Positions 34,212 to 43,980 are shown, counted from the stretch's first letter. The stretch: 64,000 bases of DNA from DATEGZ01 sp035519535 (GCA_035519535.1 DATIWF010000029.1:1-64000); one strand, 5' to 3'. Made by a program: numbers and translations. Notes: a model not told the origin generated them from the letters alone.

Positions 34212-37200
34212 GTGGACTCGCTCATCGGCCAGACCCTCGGGCGGTATCGCATCGTGGCGGAACTGGGCCGCGGCGGGATGGGCGTCGTCTATCGCGCGCT
34301 CGATACCACGCTCGATCGCGAAGTGGCCCTCAAGGTCCTGCCCCCGGATCTGGTCGCCGACGCGGATCGTCGGCGCCGGTTTCTCCGTGAAGCGCAGACG
34401 GCGTCGCGGCTCGAGCACGCGCACATCGGCGTGATCCATGAGGTCGGTGAAGCCGATGGCGTGACCTTCATCGCCATGGAGCTCGTCCGCGGCGAGTCGT
34501 TGCGCGAGCTCATCGCGCGCGGCGGCCTGTCACCCGCCCGCGCGGTGGACCTCGCGATCGAGATCGCCGAGGGCCTCGCCCGCGCGCACGACACCGGCAT
34601 CATCCACCGCGACCTGAAACCGGCCAACGTCATGATCACCGACGACGGCCACGCGAAGATCATCGACTTCGGGCTGGCGAAGGCCCTGGACGCGAGTGCG
34701 ACGGCCGACGCCGCCACGGTCGCCGCCTCGACCGACATCGGCGTCATCAAGGGCACAGCATCGTATATGTCGCCTGAGCAGACGCGCGGTGAGCGGCTCG
34801 ACGCGCGCAGCGACCTCTTCAGCTTCGGAGTGATGCTCTATCAGATGGTGACCGGCCGGCTGCCGTTCCAGGCGCCCAGCTACGTGGACACGCTCCATGC
34901 GATTTCGCACGACGAGCCGCCGCCGCTTGCGTGGACGGGCTCAACCGCCCCCGCCGACGCGCAACACGATCTGCAGCGCCTGCTCGACAAGTGCCTGTCC
35001 AAGGATCCGGCGGCGCGCTATCAGACGGCCCGCGATCTCGTTGTGGACCTGAGGAGCGTGCGGCGCCGGCTCGACGGACCAGCGTCGGGGAGCGCACGAG
35101 TTTCGACCATCGGAGCCGCCAGGCCTCCGGACGCGACTCGCTCGGTCTGGCGCCGGCTCGCCGTCTGGGCCGTGCCTGCCATCGTCATGGCCGCGGCGGC
35201 CGCGTTCTGGTGGACGTACCGGGCGCCGCCGCCCCCGCCGCCGCTTTCATCCTCCGGTAAGCCGTCGGTGGCGGTGCTGTACTTCCAGAACAACACCGGG
35301 AGCCCGCAGCTCGACTGGCTGCGCACCGGCCTCACCAGCATGGTCGTCACGGACCTGTCGCAGTCGCCCGACATGGAAGTCCTCGGCACGGACCGCCTGT
35401 ACCAGATTCTCGCGTCGCTCAAGCGTCAGAACGACGCGGAGCTGGCGTTCGACACGGTGCGCGAGGTCGCGCGGCTCGCCGGCGTGCAGCATGTCCTGAC
35501 GGGTGACTACGTCAAGGCGGGCGAGACCATTCGCATCAACATCACGCTGCGCGACGCCGCGAGCGGACGCATCCTGACGGCCGATCACCTCGAAGCGGCT
35601 GGCGAGGCGAACCTGTTTCCGACCGTCGACGACCTCACCCGGCGCGTGCAGACCCATTTGGCGAGCGCGGCTCCCAATCCGACGCCGGTCTTCCAGGCGC
35701 CAGGCGCCCGCAGCGCGTCGGTTGGATCGGGCCTCTACCGCGACCTCCAGGACGTCACGACCGCGTCGATTGACGCGTACCGGGCCTACGCCGAGGGCGT
35801 GGCGTTCCTCGAGAGCGGACGTCCGGCGGATGCCGAGCCCAGGTTCCTCGAGGCAATCAAGATCGATCCCGATTTCGCGCTCGCGATGGCACGGCTCGCG
35901 GCGGCAGAGAACAACCTTCGCCGTCCGGACCAACGCTCGGAATACGCGAAAGCGGCACTTGACCGCTCGAACCGTCTGCCGACCAGGGACCGCTACTACC
36001 TCGAGGGGTTCTATTACACGAACGACGAGGACTCAGTCGAGCGTGGGATTGAGGCGTACAAGAAGCTGCTGGCCCTCGCGCCGGATCACTACGCAGGCAA
36101 ACACAACCTGGCGAACGCGTACTCCGCGATCGAACAGTACGCGGAGGCGGCGCGGCTGGGTGAGGAGCTGCGCCGGTCAGCGTTCGTGCTGCCGATTTCC
36201 CTCAACAACCTGGCGTTGGCCTACGCGCACCTCGACCGCGGCGATGACGCCATGAACGTCGTCGCCGAGAGCGAGCGTCGCTTTCCGGGCACGGCTCTGA
36301 CGGCCCGACAGCGCGGTGACGTGTCGACGATGCTCGGCCGACTCGACGACGCGGCGGCGGCCTACGGCCGCGCGGTGTCCGCCAGTCCGAACGATCCGAC
36401 CTCGGCGACCGACCGGATGGCCATCGCGATCTTGCAGGGCCGGTGGCAGGACGCCCAGGCCGAGGTCGACACGCTGTCCGCGTCGTCCGATCCGTTCGTG
36501 AGCTTTGCGCTGACCGAGGCGCGCTGCCTGCTCGACCTGTATCGCGGCCGGAGCGCCACCGCCCTGCGCGGCCTCGACGCCGCCACGAAGCGACCCGGTC
36601 CGTGGGGCGCGACGTTCGACGCCGAACTGCACGTGATGGCCGCGCGCGTCTATCTCCAGCTTGGGCGGCCTGCGGAGGCGCTGACGCACGCCGACGCCGC
36701 GCGCCGGCACGCCGGCGACGCGTTGTTGACGCCGGGGGCGTTCGGCCGGATGTACACCGCGCTCGCCTTGACACGCCTGGGGCGCGCCCCGGAGGCCAAG
36801 CCTCTCGCGGACCAGTTGGCCGCCCGCGCGGCCATCGCCGAGGGCCCGCGAATGAAGCGATTCGTCAACCTGCTGGCGGGATCGCTCGCGCGTGATCGCC
36901 GGGATCTGCCGGCCGCGCTGACCGCGCTGACCGAGGCGGAGCGTTTGATGCCCCCGCGCAGCAACACCGGGCCGCCGCCGCCGCAGCCCGAAGTCTGGTT
37001 TGCGCTCGGCTCCGCCTATCTGGAGGCGGGGAACGACGTCGAAGCCGAGAAGCGTTTTGCGCTCGTCACCACGCGCATCGAGCGCCTGCTGTTCCCGATC
37101 GAGTACGCGCGCAGCCTCTACGCGCTCGGCCAGATCGCCGATCGGCGCGGCGACCGCGACCAGGCGCGCCAGTACTACACACAGTTCGTCGAGCTCTGGG

Positions 37201-37256
37201 GCGACGGCGATCTCGATCGGGACAAGGTGGCGAAGGCGAGGAAGACGATCAAGTAA
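34212..37256 (+). CDS. Transmembrane Ser/Thr kinase with TolB-like domain and TPR repeats (1)
   Basis: A 1014-residue receptor kinase. The cytoplasmic PknB-type domain is complete: Gly loop LGRGGMGVV (18-26), Lys41 in VALKV, Glu60, HRDLKPAN (132-139) and DFG (152-154), ending near 280. A membrane helix (about 311-335) and a Pro stretch are followed outside by a TolB/FlgO-like domain (KPSVAVLYFQNNTG ... LAGVQHVLTGDYV, about 350-480) and TPR repeats to the end. It should sense an extracytoplasmic signal and phosphorylate Ser/Thr. The start is a GTG at 34212; the next gene begins the same way (DSLIG). The mRNA may be near-leaderless. The neighbouring kinase is a tandem paralog with the same architecture. 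Confidence 0.92.
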   Translation: MDSLIGQTLGRYRIVAELGRGGMGVVYRALDTTLDREVALKVLPPDLVADADRRRRFLREAQTASRLEHAHIGVIHEVGEADGVTFIAMELVRGESLRELIARGGLSPARAVDLAIEIAEGLARAHDTGIIHRDLKPANVMITDDGHAKIIDFGLAKALDASATADAATVAASTDIGVIKGTASYMSPEQTRGERLDARSDLFSFGVMLYQMVTGRLPFQAPSYVDTLHAISHDEPPPLAWTGSTAPADAQHDLQRLLDKCLSKDPAARYQTARDLVVDLRSVRRRLDGPASGSARVSTIGAARPPDATRSVWRRLAVWAVPAIVMAAAAAFWWTYRAPPPPPPLSSSGKPSVAVLYFQNNTGSPQLDWLRTGLTSMVVTDLSQSPDMEVLGTDRLYQILASLKRQNDAELAFDTVREVARLAGVQHVLTGDYVKAGETIRINITLRDAASGRILTADHLEAAGEANLFPTVDDLTRRVQTHLASAAPNPTPVFQAPGARSASVGSGLYRDLQDVTTASIDAYRAYAEGVAFLESGRPADAEPRFLEAIKIDPDFALAMARLAAAENNLRRPDQRSEYAKAALDRSNRLPTRDRYYLEGFYYTNDEDSVERGIEAYKKLLALAPDHYAGKHNLANAYSAIEQYAEAARLGEELRRSAFVLPISLNNLALAYAHLDRGDDAMNVVAESERRFPGTALTARQRGDVSTMLGRLDDAAAAYGRAVSASPNDPTSATDRMAIAILQGRWQDAQAEVDTLSASSDPFVSFALTEARCLLDLYRGRSATALRGLDAATKRPGPWGATFDAELHVMAARVYLQLGRPAEALTHADAARRHAGDALLTPGAFGRMYTALALTRLGRAPEAKPLADQLAARAAIAEGPRMKRFVNLLAGSLARDRRDLPAALTALTEAERLMPPRSNTGPPPPQPEVWFALGSAYLEAGNDVEAEKRFALVTTRIERLLFPIEYARSLYALGQIADRRGDRDQARQYYTQFVELWGDGDLDRDKVAKARKTIK

Positions 37257-37276
37257 GGCATCCTGTTCCGTGTGAC

Positions 37277-37289
37277 GCGCTATACTCGC
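37277..37289 (+). promoter_or_regulatory. GCGCTATACTCGC box of kinase 2
   Basis: TATACT (37281-37286) ends 11 nt before the GTG at 37298, and no Shine-Dalgarno is visible. The 13-mer is identical to those at 29513 and 34190. Confidence 0.5.
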
Positions 37290-37297
37290 CACGCCGG

Positions 37298-40200
37298 GTG
37301 GATTCGCTCATCGGACGCACGCTCTCGCATTACGAGATCACCGCCGAGCTCGGCCGCGGCGGGATGGGCGTGGTCTACCGCGCCCACGACACGAAGCTGG
37401 ACCGCGACGTCGCGCTCAAAGTCCTGCCAGCTGAGCTGCTGCCCGACGAGGCGCACCGGCGCCGGTTCATCCGCGAAGCGCAGACGGCGTCGCAGCTCGA
37501 GCACCCGCATATCGGGGTCATCCACGAAATCGACGAGGTCGACGGGATCGCGTTCATCGCGATGGAGCTCATCCGCGGGGAGAAGCTGAGCGAGGTGATC
37601 GCGCGAGGCGGGCTGTCCCCGGCACGCGCGCTCGACCTGGCCACGGAAGTCGCCGAGGGCCTCGCGCGCGCGCACGACGCCGGCGTCGTCCACCGCGATC
37701 TGAAGCCCGCCAACGTGATGGTGACCGGCGACGGCCACGCGAAGATCATCGACTTCGGCCTCGCGAAGCTGCTGCGCGCGGTGACCGCCGACACCGACGA
37801 AACGGCGCCGGCGACGACGCCGGGTACGGTCATGGGCACGACGGCGTACATGTCGCCGGAGCAGGCGCGCGGTCAGCGGGTCGATCACCGCAGCGACATC
37901 TTCAGCTTCGGCGCGATGCTCTTCGAGATCCTGGGCGGACGCTCGCCATTTCGGGGCCAGACCACCGTCGATACGCTGCACGCGATTCTGAACGATCCGC
38001 CGCCGCCGCTCCCGCCGTTCAAGTCGGCGGTGCCCACGGACGTGGCCGGCGAGCTCGAGCGCATTGTCGACAAGTGTCTCGCCAAAGATCCCGACGCGCG
38101 GTACCAGGGCCTGCGCGACCTCGTGGTCGATCTCCGAGCCGCGCGGCGCCGGCTCGAATCCGGCACGGGCCGTGTCCCGGCGGCCGTGGCACCGGCGCCG
38201 GCGGCGACCGCGCGCGCGTCGTGGCGGCTGATCGCGGGCGGCCTCGTCCTGGTCGTCGCCCTCGTCGCGGTGGGCGTCGTGATGTGGCCGCGCCTGCGCG
38301 GCACGCCGCCGCCCCCGCCGCTCACGGCGAGCGGGAAACCGTCGGTGGCCGTGCTGTATTTCCAGAACAACACCGGCAGCCCGCAGCTCGACTGGCTGCG
38401 GACGGGCTTGACCGACATGGTCGTGACCGATTTGTCCCAGTCGCCGGACACGAACGTGCTGAGCACGGATCGGCTCTACCAGATCCTGGCGTACCTCAAA
38501 CGACAGAACGATCCCGTCATTTCCTTCGACACCGTGCGTGAGGTGGCGCGTCTGGCGGGCGTCCAGCATGTGCTCATCGGCAACTACATCAAGGCCGGCG
38601 AGACGATTCGGATCAACGTCACGCTGCAGGATGTGACCTCGGGACGCATTCTGACGGCCGAGCACCTGGAAGCCGCGAACGAAAGCCAGCTCTTTCCGAC
38701 CGTCGATAGTCTTACGCGCCGTCTGCAGACCCACCTGGCCTCGACGGTCGCGAGTGGCGCGCCCACGGATCTCTTGAAGGCGCCTGGTGCGTCGGGCGGG
38801 AACGGGACCACCGGGCTCTATCGCACGCTCGAGGAGGTCACGACATCGTCCGTTGATGCGTACCGCGTGTACGCGCAAGGCGTGAGCCTGCTCGAGAGCG
38901 GGCGACCGCGGCAGGCCGAGCCCCTGCTGCTGAAGGCGATCGAGATCGATCCCGATTTCGCTCTGGCGATGGTGCGCCTGGCCGCTGTCGAGAACAACCT
39001 GCGCCGGTTGGACAAGAGCGCCGACTACGCCCAGCAGGCGCTGGCTCACGCCGACCGTCTCTCACTGCGGGACCGTTACTACATCGAAGGATTCCGCTAC
39101 TCGCGCGACGAGGAAACCGAGGAGCGTGGCGCGGCCGCGTACGAGAAGCTGCTGGCCCTCTACCCTCAACACTACGCGGGCACGCACAATCTGGCGGATC
39201 TGTACTTCAATGCCGGACGTTTCGAGGACTCGGCGCGGCTGGGTGAGCAACTGCGCTTGAACTCCGTGGTCCTCCCGATCTCGCTGAGCAATCTCGCCGC
39301 CTCGTACGCGTTTCTCGACGACCTGCCCAAAGCTCAAGCCGTGCTCGACGACTACCTGCGGCGCTTTCCCGGAAGCGCTGACGCGTACCGCAGCCTTGGC
39401 GAGCTCATGATCACCTTCGTCAAACCCGCTGAGGCCGCCGCGGCGTTCGACCAGGCGGATGCGATCGATGGCGGCGATCCGACGTGGCTGTCCGATCGCT
39501 GGGCCGTCGCCGTGCTGCAGGATCGGTGGGCGGATGCCGAGGCCGCGACCACGGCGCAGATCCGGGCGGCTGATCCCTTCACTGCGTTTTCTTCGGTCCA
39601 GACGCACGCGCTGCGAGAGCTGTACCGCGGCCGAAGCACCGCCGCGCTGACCATCCTGGGCAAGGCCAAATCGGTGGCTGCGACTGCCGGTCCTACGTTC
39701 GATGCCCTCCTCAAGCTGACCGAGGCCCGCACGCTCTTGGCGCTCGGCGAGCCTCAACAGGCGCTCGCGTTCGCCGAACTGGCGCGCAAGCTGCCCGGTC
39801 AGGCGTTCCTGACGCCAATCGGCCTGAGCCGGTACTACCTGGCGGTCGCGTTGACACGTTTGGGGCGCGACGCCGAGGCCCGCGGACCGATTGGTGAGAT
39901 CAAGGCACGCGCCGACGTCGGGTTCAGTCCGGTCGAAAGACGGCGAGTCCACCAGCTCGCCGGCGTCCTGGCACTCGATCGGCACGACACCGCAACCGCC
40001 ATCGACGAGCTTCGACAGGCCGAGGGCCTTCTTCCGCCGCGCAGCAACTCGGGACCTCCTCCGACCCAGCCGGAGGTCTGGTTCGCTCTAGGTTCGGCGT
40101 ACCTCGCGGCGGGCAACGATGACGAGGCCGAAAAGCGATTCTCCCGGCTGGTGGACGGAGCGGAGCGCGTGGCTTATCCCATCGAATACGTTCGCAGTAT

Positions 40201-40339
40201 TTATTTCCTGGGTCAGATTGCCGAGCGGCGCGGGGAGGCGGACAAGGCGCGCGACTACTATCGACGCTTCCTCACCTACTGGGGCGACGGCGAGATCGAT
40301 CGCGACAAGGTCGCGGAGGCGAGGAAGAAGATCAAGTAG
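37298..40339 (+). CDS. Transmembrane Ser/Thr kinase with TolB-like domain and TPR repeats (2)
   Basis: A 1013-residue tandem paralog of kinase 1. It keeps the same numbering for the kinase motifs (LGRGGMGVV 18-26, Lys41, HRDLKPAN 132-139, DFG 152-154) and has a membrane helix at about 307-328 (LIAGGLVLVVALVAVGVVMW), a Pro-rich linker, a TolB-like domain with PSVAVLYFQNNTGSPQLDW, and C-terminal TPR repeats. The extracytoplasmic halves are less alike than the kinase halves. It starts at GTG with a TATACT box 11 nt upstream and no Shine-Dalgarno. The stop TAG abuts a GGCAGAA array. The two kinases may sense different ligands with a common output. Confidence 0.92.
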   Translation: MDSLIGRTLSHYEITAELGRGGMGVVYRAHDTKLDRDVALKVLPAELLPDEAHRRRFIREAQTASQLEHPHIGVIHEIDEVDGIAFIAMELIRGEKLSEVIARGGLSPARALDLATEVAEGLARAHDAGVVHRDLKPANVMVTGDGHAKIIDFGLAKLLRAVTADTDETAPATTPGTVMGTTAYMSPEQARGQRVDHRSDIFSFGAMLFEILGGRSPFRGQTTVDTLHAILNDPPPPLPPFKSAVPTDVAGELERIVDKCLAKDPDARYQGLRDLVVDLRAARRRLESGTGRVPAAVAPAPAATARASWRLIAGGLVLVVALVAVGVVMWPRLRGTPPPPPLTASGKPSVAVLYFQNNTGSPQLDWLRTGLTDMVVTDLSQSPDTNVLSTDRLYQILAYLKRQNDPVISFDTVREVARLAGVQHVLIGNYIKAGETIRINVTLQDVTSGRILTAEHLEAANESQLFPTVDSLTRRLQTHLASTVASGAPTDLLKAPGASGGNGTTGLYRTLEEVTTSSVDAYRVYAQGVSLLESGRPRQAEPLLLKAIEIDPDFALAMVRLAAVENNLRRLDKSADYAQQALAHADRLSLRDRYYIEGFRYSRDEETEERGAAAYEKLLALYPQHYAGTHNLADLYFNAGRFEDSARLGEQLRLNSVVLPISLSNLAASYAFLDDLPKAQAVLDDYLRRFPGSADAYRSLGELMITFVKPAEAAAAFDQADAIDGGDPTWLSDRWAVAVLQDRWADAEAATTAQIRAADPFTAFSSVQTHALRELYRGRSTAALTILGKAKSVAATAGPTFDALLKLTEARTLLALGEPQQALAFAELARKLPGQAFLTPIGLSRYYLAVALTRLGRDAEARGPIGEIKARADVGFSPVERRRVHQLAGVLALDRHDTATAIDELRQAEGLLPPRSNSGPPPTQPEVWFALGSAYLAAGNDDEAEKRFSRLVDGAERVAYPIEYVRSIYFLGQIAERRGEADKARDYYRRFLTYWGDGEIDRDKVAEARKKIK

Positions 40340-40409
40340 GGCAGAAGGCAGAAGGCAGAAGGCAGAAGGCAGAAGGCAGAAGGCAGAGGGCAGAGGGCAG
40401 AGGGCAGAA
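40340..40409. repeat. Heptamer array (GGCAGAA)x6 (GGCAGAG)x3 GGCAGAA
   Basis: Ten perfect 7-bp units run from the kinase-2 stop to within 2 bp of the GTG of the amidohydrolase gene. The GGCAGAG units could serve as weak ribosome-binding sites. Related arrays lie at 49909 and 53633. Confidence 0.85.
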
Positions 40410-40411
40410 CC

Positions 40412-41731
40412 GTGAAACACGCAGCCAAACTCATCGCGTTCGTCTGTGTTGTGTTGGCAGCGGCGAGCGCGTTGCTCGTCGCGCAGGGCCGCGGGCGCGG
40501 CGGCGGCGCCGCAGGGCCGCAGACCGCCTACGTCCTCAAGCCGGCGCGCGTGTTCGACGGCGACGCGCTCCACGACGGCTGGGTCGTCGTCGTGCAAGGC
40601 CAGCGCATCCAGGCCGCGGGTCCGGCGGCATCTGTCGCGCCGCCGGCAAACGCCGAAACGATCGACCTGCCGGGCACGACGCTCCTGCCCGGGCTGATCG
40701 AGGCGCACTCGCACGTCCTGCTCCATCCGTACAACGAGACGACGTGGAACGATCAGGTCGAGCACGAGCTGCTGGGGCTTCGCATCGCTCGCGCCACGGT
40801 CTCGCTCAAGGCCACGCTTGACGCCGGGTTCACGACGATTCGCGACCTCGGGACCGAGGGCGCGGGCTACGCGGATGTCGGACTGAAGGCGGCCGTGAAT
40901 CAGGGCATCATCCCCGGGCCGCGCATGCTCGTCGTCACGCGCGCGATCGTCGCCACCGGCGCCTATGGCCCGAAGGGCTTCCCGGCGGAATGGGACGTGC
41001 CGCAGGGCGGGGAAGAAGCCTCCGGCGTCGGCGAGCTGACGCGGGTCATCCGCGATCAGGCGAGCAAAGGCGCCGACTGGATCAAACTCTACGGCGACTA
41101 TCGCGTCGGGCCGAGTGGCGGCGCCGTGCCGACGTTCACGCTCGACGAGATGAAGACGGCCGTCGAAGTCGCGCACAGCATCGGTCGGCCGGTGGCCGTG
41201 CACACGAGCACGACCGAAGGGCTGCGCCGGGCGATCCTCGCCGGCGTCGACACGATCGAGCACGGCGACGGGGGCACGCCCGAGCTGTTCAAGATGATGG
41301 TCGACGCGCACATCGCGCTCTGCCCGACGCTCGCCGCCACCGACGCGACCAGCCAGTACGCGGGCTGGAACAAGGCCGGCGGCGCTCCCGAGCCGCAAGC
41401 CGTGCAGCACAAGCGCCAGATGTTCAAGATGGCGCTCGATGCCGGCGTGACGATCGCCAGCGGATCCGACGTGGGCGTCTTCACGCACGGCGACAACGCG
41501 CGCGAGATCGAGCTGATGGTGGCCTACGGCATGGCCCCGATCGACGCATTGAAATCCGCGACCTCGGTCGACGCGAAGGCGCTCCACATGGACACGCAGG
41601 TCGGGCGGGTCGCGCAGGGGCTGTTTGCGGACCTCGTCGCCGTCGACGGCGATCCCACCAAAGACATCTCGGTGCTGCACAAGGTGAAATTGGTGATGAA
41701 AGGTGGCACGGTCGTGAGGAAGACGAATTGA
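40412..41731 (+). CDS. Secreted amidohydrolase (imidazolonepropionase-like) (1)
   Basis: A 439-residue exported metal hydrolase. The signal peptide (about 1-26) is followed by a short Gly/Arg stretch. The amidohydrolase domain has LPGLIEAHSHVLL (the HxH metal motif), TTIRDLGTEG, a Lys candidate in DWIKLYGDYR, VAVHTST and TIEHGD, and the catalytic Asp region GSDVGVFTHGDN, ending KVKLVMKGGTVVRK, as in periplasmic Xaa-Pro dipeptidase or imidazolonepropionase-like proteins. The natural substrate may be dipeptides or cyclic amides. It begins at GTG directly after a heptamer repeat array, and the YCF48-like gene begins 2 bp after its stop. Confidence 0.9.
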   Translation: MKHAAKLIAFVCVVLAAASALLVAQGRGRGGGAAGPQTAYVLKPARVFDGDALHDGWVVVVQGQRIQAAGPAASVAPPANAETIDLPGTTLLPGLIEAHSHVLLHPYNETTWNDQVEHELLGLRIARATVSLKATLDAGFTTIRDLGTEGAGYADVGLKAAVNQGIIPGPRMLVVTRAIVATGAYGPKGFPAEWDVPQGGEEASGVGELTRVIRDQASKGADWIKLYGDYRVGPSGGAVPTFTLDEMKTAVEVAHSIGRPVAVHTSTTEGLRRAILAGVDTIEHGDGGTPELFKMMVDAHIALCPTLAATDATSQYAGWNKAGGAPEPQAVQHKRQMFKMALDAGVTIASGSDVGVFTHGDNAREIELMVAYGMAPIDALKSATSVDAKALHMDTQVGRVAQGLFADLVAVDGDPTKDISVLHKVKLVMKGGTVVRKTN

Positions 41732-41733
41732 GG

Positions 41734-42801
41734 ATGTCAGGACCGTGTCACTGCGGAATGGCCGTCGTCGCCGGCGTTCTGCTCGCCGCGCCGCAGTGGA
41801 CGCCGCAGACGTCCGGCGTGACCGCGAGTCTCCGCGGCGTCAGCGCCGTGAACGACCGCGTCGTCTGGGCCAGCGGGTCCGGCGCGACGGTGCTGCGGAC
41901 GACCGATGGCGGCGCGACCTGGACGAAGCTGCCGGTCACGACCGACCGCGTCGACTTTCGCGACATCGACGCGATCGACGAGCGCACGGCGTACGTGCTC
42001 AGCATCGGCGCCGGCCCGACGTCGCGCATCTACAAGACCACGGACGCCGGCGAGCACTGGGAGCTGCAGCTCGCGAATCAGGATCCGAAAGTGTTTCTCG
42101 ACGCGATGTCCTTCTGGGACGCGACGCACGGCATCGCGGTCAGCGACACGATCGACGGCCACTTCGTGATCTTCATGACCGACGACGGCCGAACCTGGAC
42201 GCGTCTTCCGGCCGATCGCTTGCCGCCGGCGCAGCCGGATGAGGGCTTCTTCGCGGCGAGCGGCACCAACGTCGCGGTGAAGGGCCAGGACCACGTGTGG
42301 ATCGGCACCGGTGCAGCCGCGCGGGCGCGAGTGCTGCGATCGCTCGACCACGGGCGGACCTGGGCCGTGGCGGAGACGCCGCTGCTCTCCGGCCAGAAGT
42401 CGGGCATCTACTCCATCGACTTTCGCGACGATCTCCACGGCGTCATCGTCGGCGGCACGTACGACAGGGAATCAGAAGCGCTCGACAATCTCGCCGTGAC
42501 GTCGGACGGCGGCGCGACGTGGACGCTCGTCAGGGAGCACGGTCTCTCCGGCTTTCGGTCGGTCGTCACCTACCTGAAAGGCACGCTGGGTGTCGGCCCG
42601 TCGTGGCTCGCGGTCGGCCCGTCTGGCGCCGACTTCTCGACGGACGACGGCCGGACGTGGACGCCCGTGCCGGGCCCGGGCTTCCACACGTTCAGCCTCG
42701 CGCCGCGCTCGCTGGTCGGCTGGGGCGCGGGATCGCAGGGCCGGATCGCGAAGCTCGACGGCCTCAGCCCTTCTCGAACAGCGCCTCGGTTTCCTTATTG
42801 A
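41734..42801 (+). CDS. YCF48/BNR-type propeller protein, probably exported
   Basis: A 355-residue Asp-box propeller. It starts MSGPCHCGMAVVAGVLLAAP, then PQTSGVTASLRGVSAV and blades marked TTDGGATW, TTDAGEHW, TDDGRTW, SLDHGRTW, TSDGGATW and STDDGRTW, like the plant/bacterial photosystem assembly factor HCF136 and secreted relatives. The N-terminus resembles a signal peptide; an ATG at 41758 is an alternative. It lies 2 bp after the amidohydrolase gene and is probably co-transcribed with it. The last 38 bp overlap the convergent small membrane gene. No enzymatic role is evident. Confidence 0.8.
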   Translation: MSGPCHCGMAVVAGVLLAAPQWTPQTSGVTASLRGVSAVNDRVVWASGSGATVLRTTDGGATWTKLPVTTDRVDFRDIDAIDERTAYVLSIGAGPTSRIYKTTDAGEHWELQLANQDPKVFLDAMSFWDATHGIAVSDTIDGHFVIFMTDDGRTWTRLPADRLPPAQPDEGFFAASGTNVAVKGQDHVWIGTGAAARARVLRSLDHGRTWAVAETPLLSGQKSGIYSIDFRDDLHGVIVGGTYDRESEALDNLAVTSDGGATWTLVREHGLSGFRSVVTYLKGTLGVGPSWLAVGPSGADFSTDDGRTWTPVPGPGFHTFSLAPRSLVGWGAGSQGRIAKLDGLSPSRTAPRFPY

Positions 42802-43141
42802 AGAGAATCACGAGCGCGTAGATTCCGAAGATCGTCCCGATCGGGATGCGAATCAGGCTGATGGCGGCGAGGATGATGCCGAGGACTCGCGACCAGCGTC
42901 GAAGCGTCAGCATGCCCCAGCCGCAGATGATGTGAGGGACGGCCAGCACGATCAGGAAGATCGTGAGCGTCAGGCCGGTGAAGCCGAGGACGGCGACGCC
43001 GAGTGGAGCGCCCTCCTCGTGCGAGGCGCCGACAATCGTCGCGAGCACGCCGAACACGAAGGACGAGAAGAACGCGGCGAGCAGTAACAGCGCGCCGAAC
43101 ACGATGAAGAGGACCGCGATGACTTTGACGTGTGTGGCCAC
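42764..43141 (-). CDS. Small membrane protein with about four helices, unknown function
   Basis: A 125-residue very hydrophobic protein with helices at about 5-28, 50-73, 76-85 (weaker) and 88-112 and a charged end (NKETEALFEKG). No family was recognised, though DUF-type membrane proteins of similar length are common. It starts at GTG, with a GAGG element before it, 15 nt after the stop of the RRM gene, so it probably sits in an operon with it. Its 3' end overlaps the propeller gene by 38 bp. Confidence 0.65.
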   Translation of the reverse strand: MATHVKVIAVLFIVFGALLLLAAFFSSFVFGVLATIVGASHEEGAPLGVAVLGFTGLTLTIFLIVLAVPHIICGWGMLTLRRWSRVLGIILAAISLIRIPIGTIFGIYALVILFNKETEALFEKG

Positions 43142-43156
43142 CGGCCGCCTCGCGCC

Positions 43157-43771
43157 CTACTCGTCCTTCTTGTCTTCGGGTGCGCGCGACGCCGGGTCGT
43201 CGAAGTCCGTCATCGGCTCGCTGACGTCGTTCGGATCGTCGTAGAGCCCGTCCATCCGGCCCGAGAAACGTTCCTTGATCGGACCCTTCGGTCCGCGTTC
43301 CTTGTTCTCCCAGCGCTTCTCGCTTTGCGCGCTCTTCTTCTTCGGCGGACCGAAGCGTCCCGGCGGTCCGAGATCGCCGCGCGGGGGGCCACCTGGCCGG
43401 AAGCCCCCGGGTCCCCCCATCGGCCGCGGCCCGCCAAAGCCGCCCCCGCCGGGGGGGCCGAACCCGCCGCCCGGACGGAACCCGCCGCCCCCGCTTGGCC
43501 GGAAGCCCCCGGCGGGCCGTTCCTCACGGGGACGGGCCTCGCTCACTGAGAGCGATCGGCCCATGAACGGCTGCTGGTTGAACCGGGTGATGGCCTCTTC
43601 CGCCATGGCTCGATCGGTGTATTCGACGAAGGCGAAGCCGCGCGGCCGTCCGGTGTCGCGGTCGACGGGAATGACGATCTGGGACGGGGCGCCGACTCCG
43701 GCGAAATGCGCACGCAAATCCGCTTCGGTGGCCCCGTAGGGCATGTTGCCGACGAACAAACGCACAGCCAC
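43157..43771 (-). CDS. Glycine-rich RNA-recognition-motif (RRM) protein
   Basis: A 204-residue RNA-binding protein. The first 80 residues form one RRM with RNP2 LFVGNMPYG (about 5-13) and RNP1 RGFAFVEY (about 43-50). The C-terminal half is Gly/Pro/Arg-rich (FRPGG, GGPR) and disordered, then charged. Bacterial proteins of this type act as RNA chaperones or cold-shock factors; the specific RNAs are unknown. It starts at GTG with GAGGATAG upstream and is followed 15 nt later by a small membrane gene. Its promoter region is divergent from that of uvrA. Confidence 0.92.
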   Translation of the reverse strand: MAVRLFVGNMPYGATEADLRAHFAGVGAPSQIVIPVDRDTGRPRGFAFVEYTDRAMAEEAITRFNQQPFMGRSLSVSEARPREERPAGGFRPSGGGGFRPGGGFGPPGGGGFGGPRPMGGPGGFRPGGPPRGDLGPPGRFGPPKKKSAQSEKRWENKERGPKGPIKERFSGRMDGLYDDPNDVSEPMTDFDDPASRAPEDKKDE

Positions 43772-43955
43772 TGACTATCCTCGCGTAGTTGACTGGGGGG
43801 ACTCAGGTCGACGGAAGGTCTGAAAGCTCACGCTGCACCACGAAGAGTGCCACACGATTCATTGAATGAGGGCAGGGGATGAATGCGTCGCTAACGGTGC
43901 GCTTCGACCGTCGGGCAGGATAGCACGGTCGCCCCGTGAAGGCAAAGGGGCCCGG

Positions 43956-43980
43956 CGGGCGGCGCCGCCCGTAGTAACAT
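43956..43980. promoter_or_regulatory. GC palindrome and TAACAT box upstream of uvrA
   Basis: A 16-bp perfect palindrome of CGGGCGGC and its complement (43956-43971) is followed by TAACAT (43975-43980). The uvrA ATG at 44022 would have a leader of about 35 nt. No classical SOS box was recognised; the palindrome could be an operator or a hairpin. Confidence 0.35.

Noticed and set aside
32850..42801. Overlapping 3' ends of convergent genes as assembly errors (12 bp at 32850, 38 bp at 42764; also CTAG at 6674)
   Set aside because: Both proteins in each pair end normally and short convergent overlaps are common in compact genomes.
43956..43971. SOS/LexA box before uvrA
   Set aside because: The palindrome is GC-only and has no resemblance to known LexA sites; only a general operator or hairpin can be claimed.
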